DNA of 64,000 bases from Acanthosepion lycidas (Eukaryota; Mollusca; Cephalopoda; Sepiida; Sepiidae), in NCBI GenBank assembly GCA_963932145.1, contig OZ010574.1:57985732-58049731 (forward strand), read 5' to 3'. Below the pieces are notes generated by a model that saw only the letters and a list, made by a program, of their open reading frames with translations, made no database searches and was not told the DNA's origin. Positions 33,695 to 45,605 of this stretch are shown here, one piece after another; position 1 is the first letter of the stretch; the number at the start of each line of letters is the position of its first letter. Made by a program: the position numbers and the translations under genes.

Positions 33695-33699
33695 GAACA

Positions 33700-34980
33700 G
33701 ATAAATATCTGTCACTGACAGTGAGCATTGTAGATGGCAATAGAAAACATTGAAAAATGTATAAGTTTAATCTATCTGTGATGATCATAGGATTGTTGTT
33801 TGGAAGTATTAAGCATATTTGACAGACATTTTGAATATTACACTCTTTGCTACAAAATTCTTGAGACTGCTGAGTGATAACCATGATCATTATATTTGCT
33901 ATCATTAATTAATTCAAAAATCAAACCAGAAAAGACAGTATTAATCCCAATATCAAAACAAGTCATGAACCATAAGTTTATGGTTATGACTCTTCCAAGA
34001 CACCAAAATCAAATTCACAGCAATGCCATTATTGATCTTTTTCACTGATATCCAAAGCACTGATCACAAATAATTTCTCTTATATTCAAACTGTAAATAG
34101 TAATTTTTGCTATGTGCAATTCTGAAGTGGCTGAGGGAGAAAAGTGAAAGAACAACATCTGAACTCTTCACCGTGATAATTAATTCACATCAATTCACAA
34201 GGAACAATCATCATCCCAATGATCTTGTATCATTTGTAATCAGACATTTCCTAACTTCCAAAATATGACTATCATTCCACATTCCCTGTATCTGCATGAT
34301 CTTGCTCCTGTATCTTTTATTTTCTGTCCCTCAAAATGAAATTCTGGCTGGCATAGCATTGTTTTGATTGAGAAGATCCAGATAGAATCCCAATAGGTGA
34401 AAGATGAAATTACTCATTGGGGACTTCCAACAATGCAAGGAATCTTGCAAAGGAATCATTGTGTATATACCAAATATATTACTTTGAGGTAGATATAGGG
34501 AAAGTACTTGTTCGGATAAGTTATTATTGGCAGTGAGGAAATACCCTAAACTTTTAGATAGCAATTAGTATTGAATCACTAGCTATAAATACAATCTCAT
34601 TTGACTGGACACCATTAGCATTAAAATGGTGTTACTGCTTTAGCAGTCAAGATAGTTATGGGAGAGAGATTTGTGCACATGTCAATGCACCTACTCTTTA
34701 TTCAATATAGTGCCATGTCAGTAAAAAGACATTTCTGCTAATGTTCCTAGCAATGCGACAAATCACAGATAGAAATGAATCCATGCCTCCCTCTCAGTGT
34801 AAAATGAAAATTAAAATGTTATACCACATGTTCCAGTTAAATGTCAAAATAATAACATCAGCTTATCTTGGAATACTATTGTTGTGAAAAGTTTACTTGC
34901 AAGGATAATTGTTGAATTAACAATATGCAAAATATTTTTAAACAGAACAGAGATGCTTTTGGCCTGTTCAGAATTTAGAA
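33700..34980. other. No gene seen
   Basis: No recognisable element or frame; the 60-100-codon frames present look random. Confidence 0.55.
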
Positions 34981-34989
34981 GCAAGATTA

Positions 34990-35345
34990 ATTTGTTGATT
35001 GTAATCAGTAATAGTAACTATAATTTGTGGATGGTAATCAGTGATAGCAACTATAATTTGTTGACAGTAATCAGTGACAGTAACTACAATTTGTTGATGG
35101 TAATTATGTTTAGTAACTATAATTTGTTGAGAGTAATCAGTGATATTAACTATAATTTGTTGACAGTAATTAGTGATAGTAATCAGTGATATTAACTATA
35201 ATTTGTTGATAGGAATCAGTGACAGTAACTACAATTTGTTGATGGTAATTATGTTTAGTAACTATAATTTGTTGATGGTAATCGGTGATAGTAATCAGTG
35301 ATAGTAACTATAATTTGTTGATAGTAATCAGTGATTATAACTCTA
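34990..35345. repeat. 33-bp minisatellite, about 10 copies
   Basis: Units of the form ACTATAATTTGTTGATGGTA followed by ATCAGTGATAGTA, with some units in an ATTATGTTTAGTA variant. The in-frame NYNLL repeats it would encode are a by-product of a period divisible by three. Confidence 0.9.
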
Positions 35346-35854
35346 CTGTTGATAGAAAAAAAGATGAAGTTGAAGAAATTTTTTTTCCTTTTTTATTCAA
35401 TCTTTGTGAATTTTGTACATTTCATGAAGATTAATGAATTTAACATCATAACTATGACTGTTGCCCCCCCCCAAAATTAATTCAGGTGAAAGAAGACATA
35501 GCTTCAACCAATCAAAGCAAAGAGAGAAACACAATTTCCCATTAGTAACTCTGGACATATTACAGTCCCCACTGAAATTGTTTTTTTCTTTCTCCATACA
35601 TAGCAATGTAAATTTTAAATTGCATTGCTCCGGTGCTCCATTCATAGAAAATTTGAAAACATTTTGATGACTTATTCACCCAGTAAAAATTGATTACCTG
35701 CTAAAATTGAAATTCTTCTCTTGATTTCTGCTAGTAAAAGGTTTATAGAATGCTAAACATGTACACTAATTCAGGTGGATGAATATTTTATCAATTAGTC
35801 ATGGACAGTGATATGCATGTAGCTAAACAGACGTTTCTCTTCAAGTAATTGTTA

Positions 35855-35934
35855 TTAGGTTGGTGCAAAAATAATGTCGTTTTCTCACACATGTTACTAT
35901 GTGAGAAAACGACATTATTTTTGTACCAACCTAA
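35855..35934. mobile_element. Palindromic mariner MITE, short subfamily, copy 1
   Basis: 80 bp, TA on both sides, TTAGGTTGGTGC ends, interior ATGTCGTTTTCTCACA folding back. One terminal change (GTACCAACC). Nearly perfect palindrome with no coding capacity. Confidence 0.93.
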
Positions 35935-35998
35935 TACATTTTTTTTCTTTTCCTAAAAATAGCAAGTATAATTAATCAGTCAACCATCTGCTTTGATA

Positions 35999-36696
35999 TC
36001 TCTATCTATAAAAAGCAGGATGTCTGTGTGTGTTTTAACGAATGCATAGCCGCAATTTTCAACGGATTTGTACCAAAATTTACATGCACATGCTCCAAGT
36101 TAGCGGGAAGGCCAAGACTGACTTTGCATTTTCCAACTCGATTTTTTCATACTTCTATGGCAGTTTTCATGTAGTTTGCAGACATTTTGTACTGGTTAGC
36201 GTGAGAGCCAACAGCTGACTGATACAAATGTTAACTAGCATGCTAGCATGCAAAAAAAATCGATACCTGCATTCGTCACAAGTGGGAAAAATTTAAATCT
36301 GCATGGCACTTTATTCCAATTGGCTCATTCGCTTGCATAAACTCAACGTTGATTCTGATTCCGCAGAACTGGGTTGGGTGTGAAAAAGTATTTGTTGTTA
36401 ACATTCTTTTTTCATTTGGTTTTTCCAGTTACAAGTCCTTTTTTAAAGCTGATCGTTTTGTGTTCATTTTGTTTAGTTCTTTTTTCGCAACAGATTTAAT
36501 GTTTAGTATAGAGCATAGAAAAAATTTGCAGTTTGAGATAGGCAAGAAATAAGGCATGTAGCAACATCAGCATGGCAAAGGGCACTCCTTTAAAGGCAAG
36601 GAAGGGCAAAAATATTTTAAGTCAAGTGATAGCGATTGCTGTATGAGTCGTACGATTTTTGAATCAAGCACGGGCAATGCCAGGCCATGCTGCTAG
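35999..36696 (+). mobile_element. Helitron-like non-autonomous element
   Basis: It begins ATCTCTATCTATAAAAAGC with a TGTCTGTGTG run and ends GGGCAATGCCAGG...CTGCTAG followed by T. This fits the TC...CTAG layout with insertion between A and T expected of Helitrons. The GC-rich hairpin usually found just before the 3' end is only weak here (GGCAATGCC). The interior has 60-70-codon frames without recognisable Rep or helicase motifs, so it would be non-autonomous. Confidence 0.55.
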
Positions 36697-37067
36697 TTGT
36701 ATAATAATTTTACAATTAAAATGCTCTGTATCTTTTTCCTATTGTTATAAGTAGCTTGTTTTTATTTATATTAACAAAGTACATTAGCACATATTATGCC
36801 CCAAACAAGATTATTTTTTGTTGATTTTAATCAATCTATGTACAAGAATTGTAATCTTTTATTTTTATGTCTCTCTATTTCTACATGCACACATGCATTA
36901 ATTGGAAAAAAAGTTTGTACTTTTTTAAGTAAATTTGAAAGAGTATTTATGTATTTTTACATAAATTTATTCAACCACATTTCATAATTATCATTTTCCC
37001 TGTCATTACATTAATCTCTGTCTGGATCTATATCCTCTTTGGAATTATCCATATACCATATAATTTT

Positions 37068-37069
<2 letters not shown>

Positions 37070-37100
<31 letters not shown>
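37070..37100. repeat. (TA)n microsatellite
   Basis: Short pure TA tract. Confidence 0.9.
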
Positions 37101-37103
<3 letters not shown>

Positions 37104-37224
37104 GCTGATACCCCCTGATGAGTAGACATAGTGATTGCTGGAGGGTCTGTCCATGAAAGCCTAGAGTTAAGATCCTGAAGGTACCATCAATCGGCTAAGT
37201 AACAAACTTTTTACTTGCATTAAT

Positions 37225-37260
37225 TTTAGATAGATAGATAGATAGATAATGAACAGACTG

Positions 37261-37315
<55 letters not shown>

Positions 37316-37325
37316 GAACAGACTG

Positions 37326-37380
<55 letters not shown>

Positions 37381-37390
37381 GAACAGACTG

Positions 37391-37457
<67 letters not shown>

Positions 37458-37467
37458 GAACAGACTG

Positions 37468-37518
<51 letters not shown>

Positions 37519-37528
37519 GAACAGACTG

Positions 37529-37563
<35 letters not shown>

Positions 37564-37573
37564 GAACAGACTG

Positions 37574-37655
<82 letters not shown>
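37225..37655. repeat. (GATA)n array with a regular 13-bp interruption
   Basis: Seven or eight GATA blocks of different length are separated by the same short sequence, ATGAACAGACTGA. Long open frames of SIYL/LSIY repeats on the minus strand are a by-product. Block length varies while the separator stays constant, so the array is a higher-order repeat. Confidence 0.95.
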
Positions 37656-37730
37656 GGAAACTGAGGTGTGTGTGTGTGTTTAATATAAATAGGTAAAGAT
37701 TGATCATTATTTAAATAAATATCCAATGTA

Positions 37731-37810
37731 TTAGGTTGGTGCAAAAATAATTTCGTTTTCTCACATAGTAACACATGTTAGAAAACGAAATTATTTTTGC
37801 ACCAACCTAA
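37731..37810. mobile_element. Palindromic mariner MITE, short subfamily, copy 2
   Basis: 80 bp, TA on both sides, same ends as the other copies. The interior arm carries ATTTCGTTTTC in place of ATGTCGTTTTC, and both arms share the change, so it was in the source copy or was fixed by the palindromic form. Confidence 0.93.
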
Positions 37811-38194
37811 TACTATAAGATGAAAGAGAACAAATTACAGTAATTAATTGCAAATACACAGTGGGGATGGGATTTCAACTTTTGCTTGCTGTTGACATTT
37901 TGCTTTTATGTAATATTAACAGTTTTTTATATTTTACTGACACATGCAGACAATGTTTTGTCTTTAAATTCTTGAAATAAATAAAGTAGTAAAGCTTCTG
38001 TTATTTTATTTATTATAAGAACAGACTGTGTGTTAAGAAATGCAAATAAACTTTCATAAAGCTGAACAGAGTGACTCAAACAATAAATGAAAGAGCAAAA
38101 AATAATTGTGAATTGAAATTCCAAATTTGCATTATTATATCTTAACAGAAATGCATAAATTCCACCTTTTCAGTGTTGTTGGAACAAATTTTAA

Positions 38195-39045
38195 TTTTAA
38201 AAAATATACAAATTGCATAAAGCTTTCAAGTCAGCATTCTGAAAGTTTGCAATATTTACTTTGACAGCAATTTTTTTTTTCTGCTGTTGAGAGAGAAGAA
38301 TGGCAAAAGACAATTAAGCTTTCAAATTCAAAAGTTTGAAAAGTTTATTAATTTAATTGAACTAATCCAATTAATTATGTGCTGGAGGCGTGTATAGACA
38401 AGATGAAACTGAGTGGTTAAACTGAGTAAAACTTTGTAAAAATTTATCAATTGATTGGCTTACAGGATTTGTCAAATCAGGTTAGACAGTCAAATACCTT
38501 TCAAGATGTTCTCATTTTTTTTTTTTTTTTTTTACCTGCACTTTTGTGGTTTATTAAATTTCTGCTTAAATTACTTTACATTTTCTTGGAAGTAGTTGCC
38601 TTAAGTTACTTGGGTTCTCTAAAAAGAAATCATCAATTTTTCTTTTATTTCTAAAATCCAATTTTATGTACACAAACACACACATGTATTTAGGTAGCAG
38701 CTCTTTATCAATACAAGTTTGATTAAAGGCCAGAGAAAAGTTTTTTTTATGTTTAGTTCATATTTCCATAAAAGAAAACACATGTTTGGATCGAATGAAT
38801 ATAAATATTGATAAAAATGTTTGTGATCTGGCAGTTTTGAGCATACATCTTGTTATGACAAGAGAATGCAAGAAAGATGTTGACCTAACCAAGCTGAGTT
38901 CCAAAATAAGTTCTGATGTTAGATTATTTGATTTTGAAAAGTGGGTTTGTCAAAGAACATTTCAGTAAAACTTTGGATGAATATTAGGGAAAAACTGTGA
39001 ATATTATTAATGCATAAGGGGACATTCTTTACTGAGCACTAATTG
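38195..39045 (+). repeat. Tandem duplication, unit 1
   Basis: About 850 bp nearly identical to 39705-40553 (offset 1505-1510). Contains an AT-rich noncoding region, a T-run and a 60-codon frame (38786-38968) that is conserved in both copies but also explained by their recent origin. Confidence 0.92.
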
Positions 39046-39704
39046 CTCAAAGTTTTAATAACAGCAATCTTATATTTGTATAAACATTCATATAATAGTG
39101 ACAGGAATTTTTAATTACACTGTCATACGTACAACATCAGGACAAATTTCTAAAGCAATTCAACTCTTTGGAGATATTACTTTTGAACAAAGATCCCCTT
39201 GGAAGAAAATATGACCAAGAATTGTAAGTATTCTAATTCATGCAGTTGTTGCAAGGAAGGGTGAGACCAGATGCCTGCTAAAATTAAGGGTGAAGAAACA
39301 TTGAAAGGTTATGGTTCCGATAAACTAAAATGAGTGATGGCTGATTGTGTTTGGAGGGAAAAGGGTAGTCATCAACCCCTGTGGAATTGAAACAACATAA
39401 TAGACAGAGAACAATGCTGGGGAATAAGATGACCTGAAAGAATAAGCACATGTTAGGCTTTGTCAATATCCTCAGTTGTCTAACTATTAAAATGAATATA
39501 GTTTGTGAGCAGGAAAAATAGAATGAGAACAATCTATTTCCATGGACTGAAAAAAGGATTTGATCTGAAATTCCAAGAAGGTTACCAAGCATAATAGACA
39601 TCTGAAGAAGGCTGTAGGAATCAGTGACCGCAAAACATTGTGAATATAACAAACAAGACGTGAATACTGGTCTGAATGGAAAAGAAAGCAAATAAATGTC
39701 TGAA
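39046..39704. other. Spacer between the two duplicated units
   Basis: Present once. It contains a GAAGAAGGCTGTAGGAATCA...AACATTGTGAATA stretch that resembles the arm core of the palindromic SINE-like family, too short and diverged to call. No supported gene. Confidence 0.4.
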
Positions 39705-40553
39705 ATTTAAAAAAATATACAAATTGCATAAAGCTTTCAAGTCAGCATTCTAAAAGTTTGCAATATTTACTTTGACAGCAACTTTTTTTTCTGCTGTTGA
39801 GAGAGAAGAATGGCAAAAGACAATTAAGCTTTCAAATTCAAAAGTTTGAAAAGTTTATTAATTTAATTGAACTAATCCAATTAATTATGTGCTGGAGACG
39901 TGTATAGACAAGATGAAACTGAGTGGTTAAACTGAGTAAAACTTTGTAAAAATTTATCAATTGATTGGCTTACAGGATTTGTCAAATCAGGTTAGACAGT
40001 CAAATACCTTTCAAGATGTTCTCATTTTTTTTTTTTTTTTTTTACCTGCACTTTTGTGGTTTATTAAATTTCTGCTTAAATTACTTTACATTTTCTTGGA
40101 AGTAGTTGCCTTAAGTTACTTGGCTTCTCTAAAAAGAAATCATCAATTTTTCTTTTATTTCTAAAATCCAATTTTATGTACACACACATGTATTTAGGTA
40201 GCAGCTCTTTATCAATACAAGTTTGATTAAAGGCCAGAGAAAAGTTTTTTTTTATGTTTAGTTCATATTTCCATAAAAGAAAACACATGTTTGGATCGAA
40301 TGAATATAAATATTGATAAAAATGTTTGTGATCTGGCAGTTTTGAGCATACATCTTGTTATGACAAGAGAATGCAAGAAAGATGTTGACCTAACCAAGCT
40401 GAGTTCCAAAATAAGTTCTGATGTTAGATTATTTGATTTTGAAAAGTGGGTTTGTCAAAAAACATTTCAGTAACCTTTTGGATGAATATTAGGGAAAAAC
40501 CGTAAATATTATTAATGCACAAGGGGACATTCTTTACTTGAGCACTAATTGTT
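39705..40553 (+). repeat. Tandem duplication, unit 2
   Basis: Near-identical partner of 38195-39045, differing by a few substitutions and small indels (shorter ACACACA run, one base of T-run). Confidence 0.92.
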
Positions 40554-40568
40554 TGTTATCTAGAGATT

Positions 40569-40745
40569 GAAGATGAAACTAAGTGGTTAAACTGAGTAAA
40601 ACTTTGTAAAAATTCATTAGTTGATTGGCTTACAGAATTTGTCAAATCAGGTTAGACAGTCAAATGCCTTTCAGGATGTGCTGATTTTTTACCTGCACTT
40701 TTGTGGTTTATTAAATTTCTACATAAATTACTTTACGTTTTCTAT
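40569..40745 (+). repeat. Tandem duplication, partial older third unit
   Basis: Repeats the AGATGAAACT.AGTGGTTAAA to TAAATTACTTTACGTTTTC section of units 1 and 2, with more differences and without the long T-run. It is therefore an older copy. Confidence 0.85.
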
Positions 40746-42247
40746 CCTATTGCAAATGTGATATCTTTCTCATTAGACTTTACTGCAGTATTATTTCTGC
40801 TTAAAATATAGGCTAACTAATTTTTCTCAAGTAATATGAGAATGTTAAATTCAAATTTCCCATAATTAACATCAGAATATGTAAGTAACTAATAAAAGAG
40901 TCAAAAACAAAATGTATGAAGAATATTTGGAACTGAATTGCATCTTAATATTTATTTAATTTACATAATCATACAATGTTTTTTATAAAGGCCTTTATGC
41001 CAAACATGTTATAGAACAACTTTCTTCAAGGAAAGAAAATTGTGTTTAAAACAGGTTTGCAGAAAATTAATAATTTGTTTACAAAATTTGTTTTGTGAGA
41101 ACTTATATGCAACACTAATCTGATTGCACATTTTCATATATGTTAAAAGAAAATAGCAGACATTAAGAATCACTGAACAATACCATATTGCAAAAGAATT
41201 TGTATTTTTGAAAAGGAAGAAGAAATAAAGATGTCTTGAATACATAAAGCCAGCCTGGCAATTAACAAAGTTGGAATTCATTCTTCATTTCTTTGCTTTG
41301 ATATTCTGAAACAAAAGTAACAAAACAAGTTTTAATTTTCTACATTCAACATTTTGAGTTTTTTTTTTTTTTTCCCTTGATAATGCATATGAGCTTTAAG
41401 ACGAAGTACATCTTATGACATTAGCAAAGAAACTAGTTGCATTATGAGACACAATGCACAATGACAGAATAACTAAATAAGTGGATAAAACCATCCCTTC
41501 TTTTATAGAATTTCCCACATCCTGAAGGGAGATGGAAAATCACCACTGTCTACAACTTCCTATCCTATATATCTCTAAACACTGTTTGTCCCCTTGCTAC
41601 CTCTCAGACCCTCTTTTACCATCCATTTACACAAACTTGTTAGGTAGGTTACACACAGTTTCCTTCAACATGATGTCATTTGTATTTCTTTTGTTGTTAA
41701 GATTGTGTCGGTCAATAATAAATCCTGGTAGAACTTCAAGTTCTTTTAGAATTGTGTTAACATTTATGGACATAGACATAATATCAAAATTTGTTTTATA
41801 TATGCAGTATTTTGTGGATTACTCTATACAAGTTATTTTCATTAAATCAATTGTTTTCCTTTGTCCATGTCAAGTTTTCTAGTTTATGTCTAGGATACGT
41901 CCATTTTTTTCTCTGTAGTAACAGATTTATACTTTTTTCTTACACCAAATGATGACAAGTTTGTTTGCTATGTATAATTGACTTAAAATTCTTTGGTCAT
42001 GCTTTTCTTACATGTTTTTAATTTCATAAAACCATGTGTGACACACATTCTACAATGACTCATTTATTAGTAGTATAGAGTGAAAATGAAAAAAAAAAAA
42101 AACCATTTTATAAGCAAATGAACTTGAAACTAGCTAGCCTGTTACAAAATGTATGGTTGTTATATTTTGGGATTTAAATTTTGTTTTATTTCGATTATAA
42201 AATGTTAATTTTCCACTTTTATAATGCTTTTTTTTCTATGGTATGTA
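40746..42247. other. No gene seen
   Basis: AT-rich DNA with chance frames of 80-116 codons (for example 41532-41882) that show no domain. Confidence 0.55.
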
Positions 42248-43536
42248 TCAGGTCATCCCATAAGTTCTGTCCGAATTTGAACTTTTTGTTAAAATGCACG
42301 AAATTTAAAGAGTATTTTATAATGTCTAATGGAGATGAACATAATTTTTATGTTTAGATACATTTAAAATGATCAAATCTTATTTCAGAGAATAATAAAA
42401 TAAAATTTTGTTTGATTAAAACCCTGCTAACATGGAAGTACCCAAGAATCATTTGAGGCACATAATGCTTTATGAGTTCAAGAAAGAAAACTCACTAGCC
42501 AAAGTGGCTAGAAACATTCACTCAGTTTATGGAGAGGAATGTGTGAATGAAAGAACTTGCAGAAGATGGTTTGCAAAATTCAGAGGTGGAGATTTCACCC
42601 TTGAAGATGAAGATCAAACTGGATATCCAGTGGAGTTTGATGAAAAGCTTCTTGAAGCAGCCCTTGAAGATAATCCTGCTTTATCAGTTGAGGAATTGGC
42701 AGTGGTTCTCAGTTCAAACCATACAACTGTTCATCGTCATCTTCAACAACTTGGAAAAGTTCCTAAACTTGGAAAATGGGTGCCTCATGAATTGTCTGAA
42801 AACAACCTCAAATCCCGAGTTGACATCTGCTCTTCTCTCCATTATCGCCAACTTGTTTCACCTTGTTTGGATAGACTTGTGACTGGCGACGAAAAATGGA
42901 TCATTTATTGAAATGTTAAGCATCATAGACAGTGGCTTGGTAAAGGGGAAGGACCCCAGCCACAGCCAAGAAGGGAACTTCATAGGCAAAAGGTTCTTCT
43001 TTCAATCTAGTGGGATCACCAAGGAATAATCCACTTTGAATTCTTACCACCTAATGCAACAATTAATGCTCAAATATACTGTCAGCAATTAGAGCGTTTG
43101 AACCAAGCTTTGAGGAAAAAAAGACCTGCTCTAGTGAATCCAAAAGGGGTCATGTTTCATCAGGACAATGCCCTACCCCACACAGCAAGAATCACGTCAC
43201 AAAAGATCGAAGAACTTGGTTGGGAGAAAATTCCTCATCCACCTTATTCTCCTGATCTTGCTCCTTCAGACTACCATTTATTTCATAGCTTACAGAATCA
43301 TTTGGAAGAAACAGCTTTTGAAACACAGGAAGAGGTTAAAACTGACATTTGTGAGTTCTTCAAATCAAAGCCAAAAGAATTTTGCAGTAATGGAATTAGT
43401 AAGCTTGTTAATAGATGGAAGGAAGTCATAGATAATCAGGGAAAATACATTGTTGATTGAATCTGTAATTAAATGTAACATTTGGTCACTTGTTTTCTTT
43501 ATTTAAAATTCAGACAGAACTTATGGGATGACCTGA
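42248..43536 (+). mobile_element. mariner transposon, near full length
   Basis: 1289 bp bounded by TA on both sides, with terminal inverted repeats starting TCAGGTCATCCCATAAG (left) and its complement (right) over about 30 bp. Length, ends, TA target and a single transposase frame are all as expected of a complete mariner. It is inactive because of two stops in the transposase. Confidence 0.95.
42432..43460 (+). pseudogene. mariner transposase with two in-frame stops
   Basis: The frame of 342 codons starts at ATG 42432 (MEVPKNHLRHI) and has the family's normal length with no frameshift. The N-terminal helix-turn-helix half contains the FKKENSLAKVARNI and ERTCRRWFAKFRGGDF segments. The catalytic half has TGDEKW (first Asp), HQDNALPHTA (second Asp) and YSPDLAPSDYHLF (third Asp), with 34 residues between the last two, the DD34D signature of mariner. 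Stops lie at 42909-42911 (TGA, just after WIIY) and 43008-43010 (TAG in place of the first Trp of the usual VWWD block). The enzyme would cut and paste DNA at TA sites; this copy cannot. Confidence 0.95.
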
Positions 43537-43581
43537 TAAAACATTGTGTTTGCCACTTCAGAATTCAGGTAGTTTTACATA

Positions 43582-44228
43582 CACACCCTTGTGCAAATTA
43601 ATTGAAACAACCACTTTATTTTCCTTTCTTTCACCATACGGTCAGTCTTAAACCCACTGGAGGGACATGGTGCAATCGATTTCTATTTTTTCTCAAATTA
43701 GGTCATTTGCAGTGGTTTGCGGTAATATGAATCTATTAGGTTGGTGCAAAAATAATGTCGTTTTCTCACATTGTAACATATGTGAGAAAACGACATTATT
43801 TTTGCACCAACCAAATATTTTCAGAGTGCATTACGAAATTTGTTTGGCATTGAAGAATATTGCATCATCTGTAATTACATCAGATTTTTATGATGCCCAG
43901 ACACTACTGTCTCAGCTGTCAATTAGTTGTGGCACGGCCATTGTCTGCAATGGGTGTTACTCCAAGGAAGCATACAAAAATTTTAACACTGCATGAACAC
44001 ACTGGAAATCCTTACCAGTGAACAAATCAAAGTGCTATAGACTGGCCCAGAAACTCTCCTGATTTAAATCCACTCGAGAATCTGTGATCAATCTGCAAGG
44101 AGAAACTGCATGGAATGGACATACGAAGTATAAATATGTGCACTGGGTCATGTTTCATTGTAAAAATACAAAAAACGTAAATAATAACAGAATTATTCAT
44201 TTTGTTTCAATTAATTTGCACAAGGGTG
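43582..44228 (+). mobile_element. Tc1-like element, deleted, with nested MITE
   Basis: TIRs of about 27 bp (CACCCTTGTGCAAATTAATT...) lie next to TA on both sides, 647 bp apart. The left end has an extra CA. The interior is degenerate, but near 44040-44085 it still reads DWPRNSPDLNPLENL, the conserved end of the Tc1-type DDE domain, before a stop. A full Tc1 is about 1.2-1.6 kb, so more than half is gone. The mariner MITE at 43736-43815 was inserted into it later. Confidence 0.82.
43736..43815. mobile_element. Palindromic mariner MITE, short subfamily, copy 3 (nested)
   Basis: 80 bp between TA duplications, inside the Tc1-like element. Same ATGTCGTTTTCTCACA arm as the 35.9-kb copy, with one terminal change (CCAAA for CCTAA). 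Confidence 0.93.
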
Positions 44229-44230
44229 TA

Positions 44231-45180
44231 GGTGGCTATGTAGTTGAAATCTCTTTTCCTTGCCGGCAAATTGCATCATGTCTCAAAAAAAAAGAGAAAA
44301 TTCCCCTTGCATATTTTTAGAATTATTTTATAAGAAAAAGTAACTACTTCAAAATTCAAACTCTTACAAATACAACAAATATTTAAAAAAAATAAACAGT
44401 AGAATAACACAAAGGCTACTTGTGTCTAAATGAATTCTTTATTATTGAAAATATCTATAGATAGAAGACTGCTATATTAGAAATTTCTTTTGCTTTCATT
44501 TTGATATTTTATCTAATAGACTAAGCCCATGTTGCTTTCCAGTCACAAAATGTAGCAGTATTCTGTTGAAAAGAATTAACATTTCTGATAGATTGTTGTC
44601 CTAACAAAATTAATTGTGAATTGTAGCACATTAACAAATATATCTTTTGTTTTTCAATTCACCCCAAGCAAGGTGATAATGCCACTACTGAATGTTAAAG
44701 AGAAAGAAAAAAACTTTACAAGGAACTTGTAGCCCAATCCTAAACCGGAAACAAGGGGATAAACCTCTATTCCTGTTCAAAAAACCAGGGTGGAATGTAA
44801 ACCAGATGACAGGCATGCCTCTCTGTTCCGGTTAATCTTATATTATAATTCTATTTTATCTGCAAGAGTAGCAACAGCAAATAAAGAGTTTGTAAAAGTG
44901 TAAAATTGTGAAGAACCAAACATTCACCATTAATAACCATTTATTTGCAGCCATGGTGCCATTATAGAAGACTTATACATGAACAGAATCAGATCAATGG
45001 ATTGCTATTTTCTACTATCTACATACACAGGGAATTCGTCATACCCATCAAAGTCACTAATTGCAATTACTATCTATCATTATTCTACTAAATTATTGGT
45101 TACAATTTATTTAAGTGCTACAAATATGAAAATCAACCAAAAATTAATCTCCTATAAAAAGCAATCAATAAAAAATATAA
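44231..45180. other. No gene; possible tiny LINE tail
   Basis: A CACCCCAAGCAAGGTGATA motif near 44661 resembles the reverse complement of the LINE 3' tails seen at 11.9 and 17.7 kb. Otherwise nothing is recognised. Confidence 0.35.
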
Positions 45181-45191
45181 TAACCACAATA

Positions 45192-45605
45192 ATTATTTAC
45201 ACTGTTTGGACTGTTGTCCTCATCTTTATTGCCATATTCACAACATTTCAGCTGTTGTACACTACAGCCTTCTTCAGGTGATTGGAATTTCGAACTGAAC
45301 TCTTTATTTTGTCCACCGGAGTAAATTGTTCTAGTTCCACATGCCGGGCCTCTTCCAAATGTTTCGGTTATCCCCCGTTAAATCAACTCTCCAAGTTTTT
45401 CTTCACCACTGCAGTAGCGACGTATTGAACTTACAACTCTTTGAGTCCAGTCATTTTATCCTCTGGGCCATGTGTCCTTGAAGACACCCGAGAAGACTGG
45501 AGCATACAACGGCTGAAACGTCATGAATATGGCAATAAGGATGAGGACATCAGTTCACAAACTATGTAAATAATGACAATACGTCATCTCAGAAATATAG
45601 ACAGA
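45192..45605. mobile_element. Palindromic SINE-like element, copy 2 (full)
   Basis: 414 bp flanked by the 10-bp direct repeat AACCACAATA (45182-45191 and 45606-45615). About 90-bp arms are complementary (CAGCCTTCTTCAGGTGATTG on the left; the right arm is a degenerate complement ending GCAATAAGGATGAGGAC). The core, read on the minus strand, has a perfect A box (TGGCCCAGAGG) and a B-box-like AAGTTCAATAC, so it carries a tRNA-derived promoter. The extra end segment CGTCATCTCAGAAATATAG lies upstream of the tRNA-like part in that orientation. Confidence 0.82.

Noticed and set aside
37195-37774. 170-182-codon minus-strand frames of SIYL repeats
   Set aside because: Translation of the (GATA)n array; no start context or non-repeat domain.
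43667-43996. 109-codon frame spanning the nested MITE as a novel protein
   Set aside because: It runs through the MITE palindrome and Tc1 remnant; a chance fusion of two elements.
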